Shown: one piece after another, positions 6,091 through 12,528 of the stretch
Layout of the letters: each line of letters begins with the position of its first letter
Position numbering within the stretch: position 1 is the stretch's first letter
Assembly: GCA_045128635.1 (NCBI GenBank)
Contig: JBGVRS010000134.1
Span: 1 to 12,528, forward strand
Direction of reading: 5' to 3'
DNA length: 12,528 nucleotides
From: HGM12587 sp045128635
GTDB lineage: Bacteria > Bacillota > Clostridia > Lachnospirales > Lachnospiraceae
Notes under the pieces: model-generated
The model's input: the letters and a program-made list of their open reading frames with translations, nothing else
Told to the model about the DNA's origin: nothing
Databases searched by the model: none
Made by a program: the position numbers and the translations under genes

Positions 6091-7506
6091 ATGGAAAACA
6101 GAAAAGTAATGTTTAATAAAAAGACGAATCTGCTTCAGTTGGAGGAGCCTTTTTATCATTTGGTGGAAAACCCTACAGCCAACGTGTATCGAAACCTGTT
6201 TCCTTATACAGAGGTTCCACGTATCGCGTTCAATGACCGAATTGTACCGCACTGCATGCCGGAAGAAATCTGGATTACAGATACCACATTTCGTGATGGA
6301 CAGCAGTCCAGAGCGCCGTATTCTACAGAGCAGATTGTAACGATTTATGATTATCTGCACAGACTGGGTGGGCCAAAGGGCAAAATCCGACAGAGTGAAT
6401 TCTTTTTATATAGTAAAAAAGACCGTGATGCGGTTTATAAATGCTTGGAAAAAGGCTATGAATTCCCGGAAGTGACTTCATGGATTCGTGCCAGCAAAAA
6501 GGATTTCCAGCTTGTTAAGGATATTGGCTTAAAAGAAACCGGAATTTTGGTAAGCTGTTCTGATTATCATATTTTCTATAAGATGAAAATGACAAGACGC
6601 GAGGTTATGGATCACTATTTGAGTATTATCCGTGACTGTCTGGATATTGGAGTCAGACCAAGATGTCATCTGGAAGATATTACAAGAGCGGATATTTTTG
6701 GATATGTCATTCCATTTTGTGTAGAATTGAAAAAACTGATGGAAGAATATCAGATTCCAATCAAGGTTCGTGTCTGCGATACCATGGGATATGGCGTTAG
6801 TTTCCCTGGTGCAGTGCCACCGCGTTCCGTACAGGGAATCATTTACGGTATCATGACTTACGCTGGTATTCCGTCAGAATTAATCGAATGGCATGGACAC
6901 AATGATTTCTATAAAGCGGTAAGCAATTCAACAACGGCATGGCTTTATGGTGCCTGTGGTGTGAACTGTTCTCTTTTTGGTATCGGAGAACGTACTGGTA
7001 ATACACCACTGGAAGCAATGATCTTTGAATATGCACAGCTTCGTGGAACATTGGATGGTATGGACACAACAGTCATTACAGAGCTTGCAGAATATTATGA
7101 AAAAGAAATCGGATATCAAATTCCGCCGCGAACACCGTTTGTTGGTAAAAATTTCAATGTAACAAGAGCGGGTATTCACGCAGATGGTCTTCTGAAAAAT
7201 GAAGAGATTTATAACATTTTTGATACAGAAAAGTTCTTAAACAGACCGGTACTGGTAGCAATTTCCAATACATCAGGACTTGCAGGTATCGCACATTGGA
7301 TCAACACTTACTTTAAATTAAAAGGCGATGATCAGATTGAAAAGACGCATCCAATGATTGCTGACATCAAAGGCTGGGTTGACAGAGAATATGAAAACGG
7401 ACGTATTACAGTTTTAACAGATGATGAAATCTTAAATGCCATTGATATTGCATGTAAACGTCTTGGATTAGAATTTCACGGATATGGAGTAAAGAATCAT
7501 GGGTAA
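6091..7506 (+). CDS. Re-citrate synthase-like enzyme of the isopropylmalate/homocitrate synthase superfamily
   Basis: 471-aa cytoplasmic HMGL-like TIM-barrel acyltransferase that condenses acetyl-CoA with a 2-oxo acid. Signatures: DTTFRDGQQ (64-72) with the metal-binding Asp and catalytic Arg, metal ligands HGHND (268-272), and GIGERTGNTPLE (297-308). There is no LeuA-type C-terminal leucine-regulatory domain. The family includes isopropylmalate, homocitrate and (R)-citramalate synthases, and the Re-citrate synthases known from Clostridium kluyveri. Sharing an operon with NADP-isocitrate dehydrogenase makes oxaloacetate the likeliest acceptor, giving citrate for 2-oxoglutarate and glutamate synthesis; this is inference from context. 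ATG 6091 has AGGAGG (6078-6083) seven bases away. Its end overlaps the GntR gene by 8 bp. Confidence 0.82.
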   Translation: MENRKVMFNKKTNLLQLEEPFYHLVENPTANVYRNLFPYTEVPRIAFNDRIVPHCMPEEIWITDTTFRDGQQSRAPYSTEQIVTIYDYLHRLGGPKGKIRQSEFFLYSKKDRDAVYKCLEKGYEFPEVTSWIRASKKDFQLVKDIGLKETGILVSCSDYHIFYKMKMTRREVMDHYLSIIRDCLDIGVRPRCHLEDITRADIFGYVIPFCVELKKLMEEYQIPIKVRVCDTMGYGVSFPGAVPPRSVQGIIYGIMTYAGIPSELIEWHGHNDFYKAVSNSTTAWLYGACGVNCSLFGIGERTGNTPLEAMIFEYAQLRGTLDGMDTTVITELAEYYEKEIGYQIPPRTPFVGKNFNVTRAGIHADGLLKNEEIYNIFDTEKFLNRPVLVAISNTSGLAGIAHWINTYFKLKGDDQIEKTHPMIADIKGWVDREYENGRITVLTDDEILNAIDIACKRLGLEFHGYGVKNHG

Positions 7507-8161
7507 GGATGCAAAGGAATCCGGCGATAAATATTCCCTGCGTGGGAAAGTTTACGATCGAATTCGTGAAGACATTTTAAATGGTGTTTATAAGGAACAT
7601 GAAGAACTGAAAGAGGCAACTCTTGGAAAAATGATGGATGTATCCCGCACACCGGTGCGAGAGGCATTAAGGCAGCTGGAATTAGAAGGCCTGGTTGAAA
7701 TTATTCCAAACAAGGGTGCCAGAGTGACTGGAATTACCAAAAAAGATATTGATGATATTTATCAGATTCGTTACTTGCTGGAAGGACTAAGTGCCAGATG
7801 GGCGACTGAACATGTAACGGAAGAACAACTGGATAAAATGGAAGAAACTTTATATCTGACAGAGTTTCATGCAAAAAAAGGAAACTTTACTCAGGTTTAT
7901 GAACTGGACAGTCAGTTCCATGAATTAATGTATGAAGCATCAGGAAGTAAGATGCTCAACCACATTTTGTCAGATTTTCATATGTATGTGACGAGAATTC
8001 GTAAAACATCATTGGCTTTGGATAATCGTTCAAAGAATTCGACAGAAGAACATCGTGCGATTCTTGAAGCCATTAAGGAACGTAACGCGGATAGAGCGGA
8101 AGAATGTGCACATACACATGTAAAGAGTACAATAAAAAATAACCGTGAACACGGATTATAA
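7499..8161 (+). CDS. GntR-family (FadR/FCD) transcriptional regulator
   Basis: 220 aa. The N-terminal winged helix (about 12-78) contains the typical recognition region SRTPVREALRQLELEGLV (49-66). The C-terminal FCD domain is all-helical, with likely metal and ligand residues D137, H141, H185 and H205/H207. These domains usually bind small organic acids, so citrate, isocitrate or 2-oxoglutarate are candidate effectors. ATG 7499 lies within the stop region of the citrate synthase gene (ATGGGTAA, 8-bp overlap) and has GGAG at 7486-7489, implying translational coupling. It sits between two enzymes of one pathway and probably controls its own operon through the paired palindromes upstream of 6091. 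The effector is inference. Confidence 0.93.
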   Translation: MGKDAKESGDKYSLRGKVYDRIREDILNGVYKEHEELKEATLGKMMDVSRTPVREALRQLELEGLVEIIPNKGARVTGITKKDIDDIYQIRYLLEGLSARWATEHVTEEQLDKMEETLYLTEFHAKKGNFTQVYELDSQFHELMYEASGSKMLNHILSDFHMYVTRIRKTSLALDNRSKNSTEEHRAILEAIKERNADRAEECAHTHVKSTIKNNREHGL

Positions 8162-8180
8162 TTTGAGGAGAAGAAACATT

Positions 8181-9386
8181 ATGGAAAAGATTAAAATGAC
8201 GACTCCATTGGTTGAAATGGATGGAGATGAAATGACCAGAATTCTTTGGAAGATGATCAAGGATGAATTACTGGAACCATTTATCGATTTGAAGACAGAA
8301 TATTACGATCTTGGTCTGGAAAAACGTAATGAAACAAATGACCAGATTACTGTGGATGCATCCAATGCAACAAAAAAATACGGTGTCGCAGTTAAATGTG
8401 CCACAATTACACCAAATGCAGCACGTGTAAAAGAATATAACTTAAAAGAAATGTGGAAGAGCCCAAATGGTACAATCCGTGCAATCTTAGATGGTACAGT
8501 TTTCCGTGCACCAATCATCGTAAAAGGTGTGGACCCATATGTAAAAACATGGAAAAAGCCAATTACAATTGCTCGTCACGCATACGGTGATGTTTATAAA
8601 GCAACTGAAATGCGTATTCCGGCAGCCGGAAAAGTAGAACTTGTTTATACTGCAGAAGATGGCTCAGAAGAAAGAGCACTTGTTCATAACTTTAAAGGAG
8701 CAGGTGTTGTTCAGGGCCAGCATAACCTGGATGATTCTATCGAAAGCTTTGCAAAGAGCTGTTTCCAGTATGCATTAGATACAAAACAGGATTTATGGTT
8801 TGCATCAAAAGATACAATCTCTAAGAAATATGACCATCACTTCAAAGATGTATTTGCTGAAATTTATGAAACAGAATACAAAGCCAAATTCGAAGAAGCA
8901 GGAATTGAATATTTCTATACATTAATTGATGATGCAGTAGCTCGTGTTGTAAAATCTGAAGGCGGATTTATCTGGGCTTGTAAGAACTACGATGGTGACG
9001 TTATGAGTGACCTTGTAGCAACTGCATTTGGTTCTTTGGCAATGATGACTTCTGTATTAGTTTCTCCTCATGGATATTATGAGTACGAAGCTGCTCACGG
9101 TACAGTTCAGAGACACTACTATCAGCATTTAGAAGGAAAAGTGACATCTACAAACTCTATGGCTACAATCTTTGCATGGAGCGGAGCACTTAGAAAACGT
9201 GGAGAATTAGATAATCTTCCTGAGCTGGTGGCATTTGCAGATAAATTAGAAAAAGCTTCTGTGAAGACAATTGAAGATGGAAAGATGACAAAGGATTTAG
9301 CTTTGATTACTTCTCTTGAAAATGTAGAAGTATTATCTTCTTTAGATTTTATCAAAGCAGTGAGAGCAACATTAGAAACAATGTAA
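8181..9386 (+). CDS. icd: NADP-dependent isocitrate dehydrogenase
   Basis: 401-aa cytoplasmic enzyme that decarboxylates isocitrate to 2-oxoglutarate and reduces NADP+. It belongs to the homodimeric, eukaryote-like IDH type rather than the E. coli type. Substrate residues: SPNGTIR (94-100), R109 and R132. Y139 and the metal ligands D271/D275 in KNYDGDVMSD are in place. EAAHGTVQRH (303-312) carries the Arg-His pair that marks NADP preference. The start is ATG 8181 with GAGGAGAAG (8165-8173); a GTG at 8145 overlaps the gntR end and has no such site. It lies 19 bp after gntR as the last operon gene. Its original terminator begins right after the stop codon and has been split by an insertion sequence. 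Confidence 0.95.
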   Translation: MEKIKMTTPLVEMDGDEMTRILWKMIKDELLEPFIDLKTEYYDLGLEKRNETNDQITVDASNATKKYGVAVKCATITPNAARVKEYNLKEMWKSPNGTIRAILDGTVFRAPIIVKGVDPYVKTWKKPITIARHAYGDVYKATEMRIPAAGKVELVYTAEDGSEERALVHNFKGAGVVQGQHNLDDSIESFAKSCFQYALDTKQDLWFASKDTISKKYDHHFKDVFAEIYETEYKAKFEEAGIEYFYTLIDDAVARVVKSEGGFIWACKNYDGDVMSDLVATAFGSLAMMTSVLVSPHGYYEYEAAHGTVQRHYYQHLEGKVTSTNSMATIFAWSGALRKRGELDNLPELVAFADKLEKASVKTIEDGKMTKDLALITSLENVEVLSSLDFIKAVRATLETM

Positions 9387-9392
9387 TGAAAA

Positions 9393-9422
9393 ACACCTTG
9401 CAGTAAAAATTCTGCAAGGTGT
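9393..9422. repeat. Left copy of the 30-bp target duplication, a former terminator stem-loop
   Basis: Identical to 11003-11032 and in the same orientation, as shown by the asymmetric loop TAAAAATT. It is an 11-bp perfect stem (ACACCTTGCAG / CTGCAAGGTGT). AAAAA precedes it, so it retains a U-tract only for - strand transcription, which now comes from the transposase. For icd it is a hairpin followed by CAGACTG, with no U-tract. Confidence 0.93.
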
Positions 9423-9434
9423 CAGACTGTAGAC

Positions 9435-9475
9435 AAAGAGGCAGTTGATCATTTGCCCAACCGCCTCTTTTCTCG
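9435..9475. terminator. Hairpin inside the left end of the IS
   Basis: A 13-bp stem with one mismatch (9435-9447 with 9458-9470, loop of 10) is followed by TCTC on the + strand, with the stem itself ending CTTT. On the - strand it is followed by TTTGTCT. It lies after the transposase stop and may end transposase transcripts, or stop icd read-through entering the IS. Confidence 0.6.
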
Positions 9476-9492
9476 TCTGTTGGTATATAACA

Positions 9493-10905
9493 TTAAAAAC
9501 TATAACAAAAATATGAAGAAAGAGACTTTCTTCGTTCTCTTTGGTGTAGTATATTTGCCAGTTTCTTTAAATTCATGCATGCGAAAGTCAGCCCGACCTT
9601 CATCTGCATTCGCGCTTTTCCATACATTTGAGTATATCTGAAACCATGATTCTCTTTAGCAGTTCCAAAGATTCTTTCAATGGTTTCTTTTCTTTTGGAG
9701 TATAAATCTTTCATTCCAATCGTACATCGGATATCTTCGCACACTTCCAGATATTCTTCCCATACATGCCGGGTAATCGTTTTTTCATGAGTTCTGCTTT
9801 CTGTGCATTGACTAAGATATGGACAAGCTGCACAGGTTATTCCGCAGCTTTTGTATTCGCGGTATCCATCACGAGTTGTTGTACGATATTCTAACACCTG
9901 ATTGTTTGGACAAATGTAGCAATCATAATACTCATCATAAGCGTATTCATATTTTCTGAAAAAACCGTCTTTTGTCATGGGACGTTTATAAGGAAACACA
10001 GGTGTAATCCCATCATCTAATAGCAGTTTTGCAAGTGCTGGTGTTTTATATGCAGCATCTGCAATCATCTTTTCTATTCCAATATCTTTGATTTTGTCGT
10101 ACAGACCTTTAAAAGTTCGACTGTCATGTTCATTTCCACGATTTACTGTATACCCCAGAATCCAACCGTTTTTATCACAGGCCGTCTGCACAGTATAAGC
10201 AAAAACACTTTTATGTTCTCCTTTGTGAAACCAGCCACTTTCAGGATCTGTGGTACTTGTCTTTATTTCTTTTTCGTCTCCTCCAGAACCTCCAGATGGC
10301 TTGTCGTTGTCATCGTCATCCTTTTCTTTTAATGGTTTTTTACCATGATTCTCTCTGTCTTTATTGATTTCATTTTTTAACATGTCTTCAAAAAAGAGAG
10401 CTTCTTTATGAGCAATTCGTTTCTGCATTTTTTTGTTGTTTGCTCGTGCTTTAACGTGGGTTGCATCTACAAAAACTTCTGTCGGGTCTACTAATCTGAA
10501 TTTATAACATTCCTCAAGGATTTTTGAAAAAATCTGTTCAAAAAGGTCCGTGTCTTTAAAGCGCCGAGAGTAATTCTTCCCAAAAGTTGAAAAATGAGGA
10601 ACTTTATCCATCATTTCAAGACCTAGAAACCAACGATAGGCTACATTTACTTCAATCTCCTTGATTGTTTGGCGCATACTTCTGATTCCATACAGATACT
10701 GAATGAATGGAATCTTAATCAGCATAACAGGATCCATACTTGGACGACCTTGATTCGGAGAATATTTTTCTTCAACTAAATCATAAATGAAGTTCCAGTT
10801 AATTGCTTTGTCTATGATCCTCAGCAAATGGTCTTGTGGAATCATGTCATCCATGCAGAACATCTGGATTTGTTCTCTTTTTTTATCAGCATTCTGTGTC
10901 ATCAT
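9493..10905 (-). CDS. DDE transposase, IS1182 family
   Basis: 470 aa. The N-terminal DUF772-type domain (about 40-115, with YSPNQGRPSMDPVML) is followed by a DDE nuclease core with candidate residues D147 (FVDATH), D283 (IADAAY) and E410 (KRKETIERIFG). A charged, low-complexity insertion with DDDDNDKPSGGSGG lies at about 196-209. A Cys cluster (C329, C332, C354, C358, C361, C367) may bind zinc. ATG 10905 is chosen because a GGTGGT site precedes it and the -10 TATAAT (10942-10937) lies upstream; a longer open frame to 10974 would begin before that promoter. The protein catalyses excision and insertion at the 16-bp ends. No inactivating change is seen. Confidence 0.93.
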   Translation of the reverse strand: MMTQNADKKREQIQMFCMDDMIPQDHLLRIIDKAINWNFIYDLVEEKYSPNQGRPSMDPVMLIKIPFIQYLYGIRSMRQTIKEIEVNVAYRWFLGLEMMDKVPHFSTFGKNYSRRFKDTDLFEQIFSKILEECYKFRLVDPTEVFVDATHVKARANNKKMQKRIAHKEALFFEDMLKNEINKDRENHGKKPLKEKDDDDNDKPSGGSGGDEKEIKTSTTDPESGWFHKGEHKSVFAYTVQTACDKNGWILGYTVNRGNEHDSRTFKGLYDKIKDIGIEKMIADAAYKTPALAKLLLDDGITPVFPYKRPMTKDGFFRKYEYAYDEYYDCYICPNNQVLEYRTTTRDGYREYKSCGITCAACPYLSQCTESRTHEKTITRHVWEEYLEVCEDIRCTIGMKDLYSKRKETIERIFGTAKENHGFRYTQMYGKARMQMKVGLTFACMNLKKLANILHQRERRKSLSSYFCYSF

Positions 10906-10936
10906 AATAATCGTACCACCTGTATTTGATACTTTT

Positions 10937-10942
10937 ATTATA
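10937..10942 (-). promoter_or_regulatory. -10 box of the transposase promoter
   Basis: TATAAT on the - strand, about 30 bp before the transposase ATG. A recognisable -35 is lacking: at 17-bp spacing the hexamer is AAGACT. The promoter may therefore be weak, as is usual for transposases. Confidence 0.5.
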
Positions 10943-10944
10943 CT

Positions 10945-10990
10945 AAAAAAAGTGCCTAAAGTCTTGAAAATCAAGTACTTTTAGCACTTT
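10945..10990 (-). terminator. Anti-readthrough hairpin at the transposase-proximal end of the IS
   Basis: Arms 10949-10962 and 10977-10990 pair at 12 of 14 positions, with an inner CTTGA/TCAAG stem. On the - strand the structure is followed by a run of seven T (10951-10945). It sits between the IS end and the transposase promoter and ATG, so it should stop outside transcripts, here from the ABC-F gene, from expressing the transposase. Confidence 0.65.
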
Positions 10991-11002
10991 GTCTACAGTC
11001 TG

Positions 11003-11038
11003 ACACCTTGCAGTAAAAATTCTGCAAGGTGTTTTTTA
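11003..11038 (+). terminator. Right copy of the target duplication with its + strand U-tract
   Basis: The 30-bp stem-loop copy (11003-11032) followed by TTTTT, so it is a complete terminator only for + strand transcription leaving the IS. On the - strand, the direction of the ABC-F gene, it is followed by CAGACTG and lacks a U-tract. Before insertion, this and the AAAAA at 9388-9392 formed one bidirectional terminator. Confidence 0.88.
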
Positions 11039-11051
11039 GATAATATATATT

Positions 11052-12528
11052 TTATTCTGCAAGTGTTTCCCACTGCTCATATAATTCATCCAGTTCTGTG
11101 AGAATCGCATCTTTTTCTTTGGATAGTTCCTGGCATTTAAAGACACTAGTAAAAACTTCTGGATCTTCCATCAGGGTATCGATTTCTTTGTCCCTGGCTT
11201 CCAGTTCTGCGATACGAGCTTCTACTTTTTTGAGGTCATTTTGACGCTTGCGCTCCTGAGCCTGAGCTTCTTTCTGAGCTTTCCAGTCAAGTTTGGTTTC
11301 TGTTTCAACTTTCATGGAAGAAGCGGCAGCGGTCACAGCTTTTGGTGCATAAATGGCGGTCAGCTCATCCTTCTTTTCCAGATAGTAGTCATAATTTCCA
11401 ATATAATTTACAAGAGTTTCTCCTGTTAAATCCAGGATTCTGGTAGCAGTGGTATTGATAAAGTATCGGTCGTGAGATACGTAAAGTACTGTTCCTGTAT
11501 AGCTGTTTAATGCCTGCTCTAAAATTTCTTTGGACTGAATATCTAAATGGTTGGTCGGTTCGTCCAGGATTAAGAAATTGGCATTGGAGAGCATTAATTT
11601 TGCCAAAGATACACGTCCACGCTCTCCACCGCTTAAATCACCAATGCGTTTAAATACATCATCATTGGTGAACAGGAATGCAGCGAGTACATTTCTGATT
11701 TCTGTATTTGTAAGATAAGGATAATCATCGGAAATTTCTTCAAAAATGGTCTTTTCCATATGAAGTACATGGTGTTCCTGATCATAGTAACCGATAGTTA
11801 CTTTGCTTCCAAGCGTCAGTTTTCCGGCATCCGCATCAATGACCCGATTAATAATCTTTAAAATCGTCGTTTTGCCGGTTCCGTTATTTCCAATAATCGC
11901 CACACGTTCGCCACGTTTGATATCGAAATTCAAATCTGAGAAAAGATGTAAATTTCCAAAAGATTTTGATAATCCTTCTACAGTTAAGACATCATTTCCT
12001 GACAGCACTTTTGGCTCAATGGAAAAACGCATTTCAGAATTGACTTCTGTAGGTTTTTCAATGACATCCATTTTTGCCAGCATTTTTTCACGGCTTTCTG
12101 CACGTTTGATGGATTTTTCTCTGTTAAAAGATTTTAATTTCTGGATAACTTCTTCCTGGTGCTTGATTTCACGCTGCTGGTTTAAATATTCTTTTAAGCG
12201 AACTTCGCGCATGTGCGCTTTTTTCTTTGCATATTCAGAATAGTTTCCAAGGAAGGTATGTACTGCGCCCTGATCAATTTCAATTACTTTTGTAACGACT
12301 CTGTTTAAGAAGTAACGGTCATGCGCAACGATGATGACAGCGCCCTGATAGTTCATCAGATAAGTTTCCAGCCAGGCGATGGAATTTAAGTCCAAGTGGT
12401 TGGTCGGTTCGTCTAAAAGAATGATATCTGGTTTGGTAAGCAATAATTTACCTAAAGAAACACGGGTTTTCTGACCACCGGAAAGAGTAGTGATTCGTTT
12501 ATCAAATTCTGATTCTTCAAAACCAAGA
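11052..12528 (-). CDS. ABC-F family ATPase, 5' end cut by the window edge
   Basis: Cytosolic ABC-F protein: two nucleotide-binding domains and no membrane part. The reading frame stays open to the window edge, so the stated 5' end is not a start codon; the TTG at 12443 is internal. The first-domain signature LSGGQ (12471-12485) and Walker B with DEPTNHLD are visible, but its Walker A lies outside. An inter-domain linker of charged helices follows. The second domain has Walker A GNNGTGKTT (around 11865-11893), LSGGERGRV and LILDEPTNHLD. The C-terminus is a charged coiled coil. ABC-F proteins act on ribosomes as translation factors or antibiotic-protection proteins. The arrangement resembles housekeeping Uup/YdiF-type members, but a resistance role cannot be excluded. 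Confidence 0.93.
   Translation of the reverse strand, partial: LGFEESEFDKRITTLSGGQKTRVSLGKLLLTKPDIILLDEPTNHLDLNSIAWLETYLMNYQGAVIIVAHDRYFLNRVVTKVIEIDQGAVHTFLGNYSEYAKKKAHMREVRLKEYLNQQREIKHQEEVIQKLKSFNREKSIKRAESREKMLAKMDVIEKPTEVNSEMRFSIEPKVLSGNDVLTVEGLSKSFGNLHLFSDLNFDIKRGERVAIIGNNGTGKTTILKIINRVIDADAGKLTLGSKVTIGYYDQEHHVLHMEKTIFEEISDDYPYLTNTEIRNVLAAFLFTNDDVFKRIGDLSGGERGRVSLAKLMLSNANFLILDEPTNHLDIQSKEILEQALNSYTGTVLYVSHDRYFINTTATRILDLTGETLVNYIGNYDYYLEKKDELTAIYAPKAVTAAASSMKVETETKLDWKAQKEAQAQERKRQNDLKKVEARIAELEARDKEIDTLMEDPEVFTSVFKCQELSKEKDAILTELDELYEQWETLAE

Larger units (their letters stand above)
9423..11002. mobile_element. IS1182-family-like insertion sequence, complete
   Basis: 1580 bp bounded by 16-bp perfect terminal inverted repeats (CAGACTGTAGACAAAG at 9423-9438, complement at 10987-11002) and a 30-bp direct duplication of the target. 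It has one intact DDE transposase gene on the - strand. IS1182 elements are known for variable, sometimes long, duplications and for palindromic targets, which fits the terminator stem-loop hit here. No frameshift or decay is seen, so insertion may be recent and the element potentially active. Both ends contain hairpins that could block transcription entering or leaving. Confidence 0.93.

Noticed and set aside
5887..6360. A 157-aa - strand reading frame across the divergent promoter region
   Set aside because: It crosses both promoters and the strong + strand coding sequence of the citrate synthase-like gene, with no sensible composition.
9393..11032. The 30-bp repeats as part of longer terminal inverted repeats of the IS
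   Set aside because: They are palindromic, so the arms would also match inverted, but the asymmetric loop TAAAAATT is in the same orientation in both copies. That proves direct repeats and sets the IS ends at 9423 and 11002.
1..12528. CRISPR arrays, tRNA or rRNA genes
   Set aside because: No regularly spaced repeats and no tRNA-like cloverleaf or rRNA sequence were seen on reading; the only long direct repeat is the target duplication of the IS.

Overview
The window looks like a chromosomal segment of a low-GC, anaerobic, probably spore-forming Firmicute, most likely a Lachnospiraceae-type gut Clostridium. The grounds are A/T-biased codons, strong GGAGG-type ribosome binding sites, a Bacillus-length LeuRS of 804 aa, a Re-citrate synthase-like enzyme in place of ordinary citrate synthase, and a Cys/Gly-rich protein behind a sporulation-type promoter. 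The genus is inference.

Layout. On the + strand: leuS (18-2432), then a CLC-family anion transporter (2458-3711), with a terminator-like hairpin between or overlapping them. A consensus promoter at 3759-3787 drives a two-domain PduO-like protein (cobalamin adenosyltransferase plus GlcG/HbpS-like domain, 3825-4883), which ends in a strong terminator (4902-4930). On the - strand, 5924 down to 4957, lie three small overlapping genes: a Cys/Gly-rich protein, a Met-rich protein of unknown function, and a 96-aa helical protein. A CATANNNTA-type (sigma-K/E-like) promoter precedes them. Divergent from these is a + strand operon: Re-citrate synthase-like enzyme (6091-7506), FCD-type GntR regulator (7499-8161) and NADP-isocitrate dehydrogenase (8181-9386). 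Its promoter has consensus boxes, and two GTATAC-centred palindromes lie on or just after the -10.

After icd comes a complete 1580-bp IS1182-like element (9423-11002). It has 16-bp perfect inverted repeats and an intact 470-aa DDE transposase on the - strand. A 30-bp direct repeat flanks it, and that repeat is itself the stem-loop of the bidirectional terminator formerly shared by icd and the convergent ABC-F gene (11052-12528, cut by the window end). The insertion left each stem-loop copy with only one of the two U-tracts. The IS carries its own terminator-like hairpins just inside both ends.

How the genes work together: citrate synthase and isocitrate dehydrogenase would make 2-oxoglutarate for glutamate synthesis in an incomplete oxidative TCA branch, under probable feedback by the GntR protein encoded between them. 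Aconitase, needed in between, is not in the window. The three-gene - strand cluster is the least explained part and may encode a spore-surface system.
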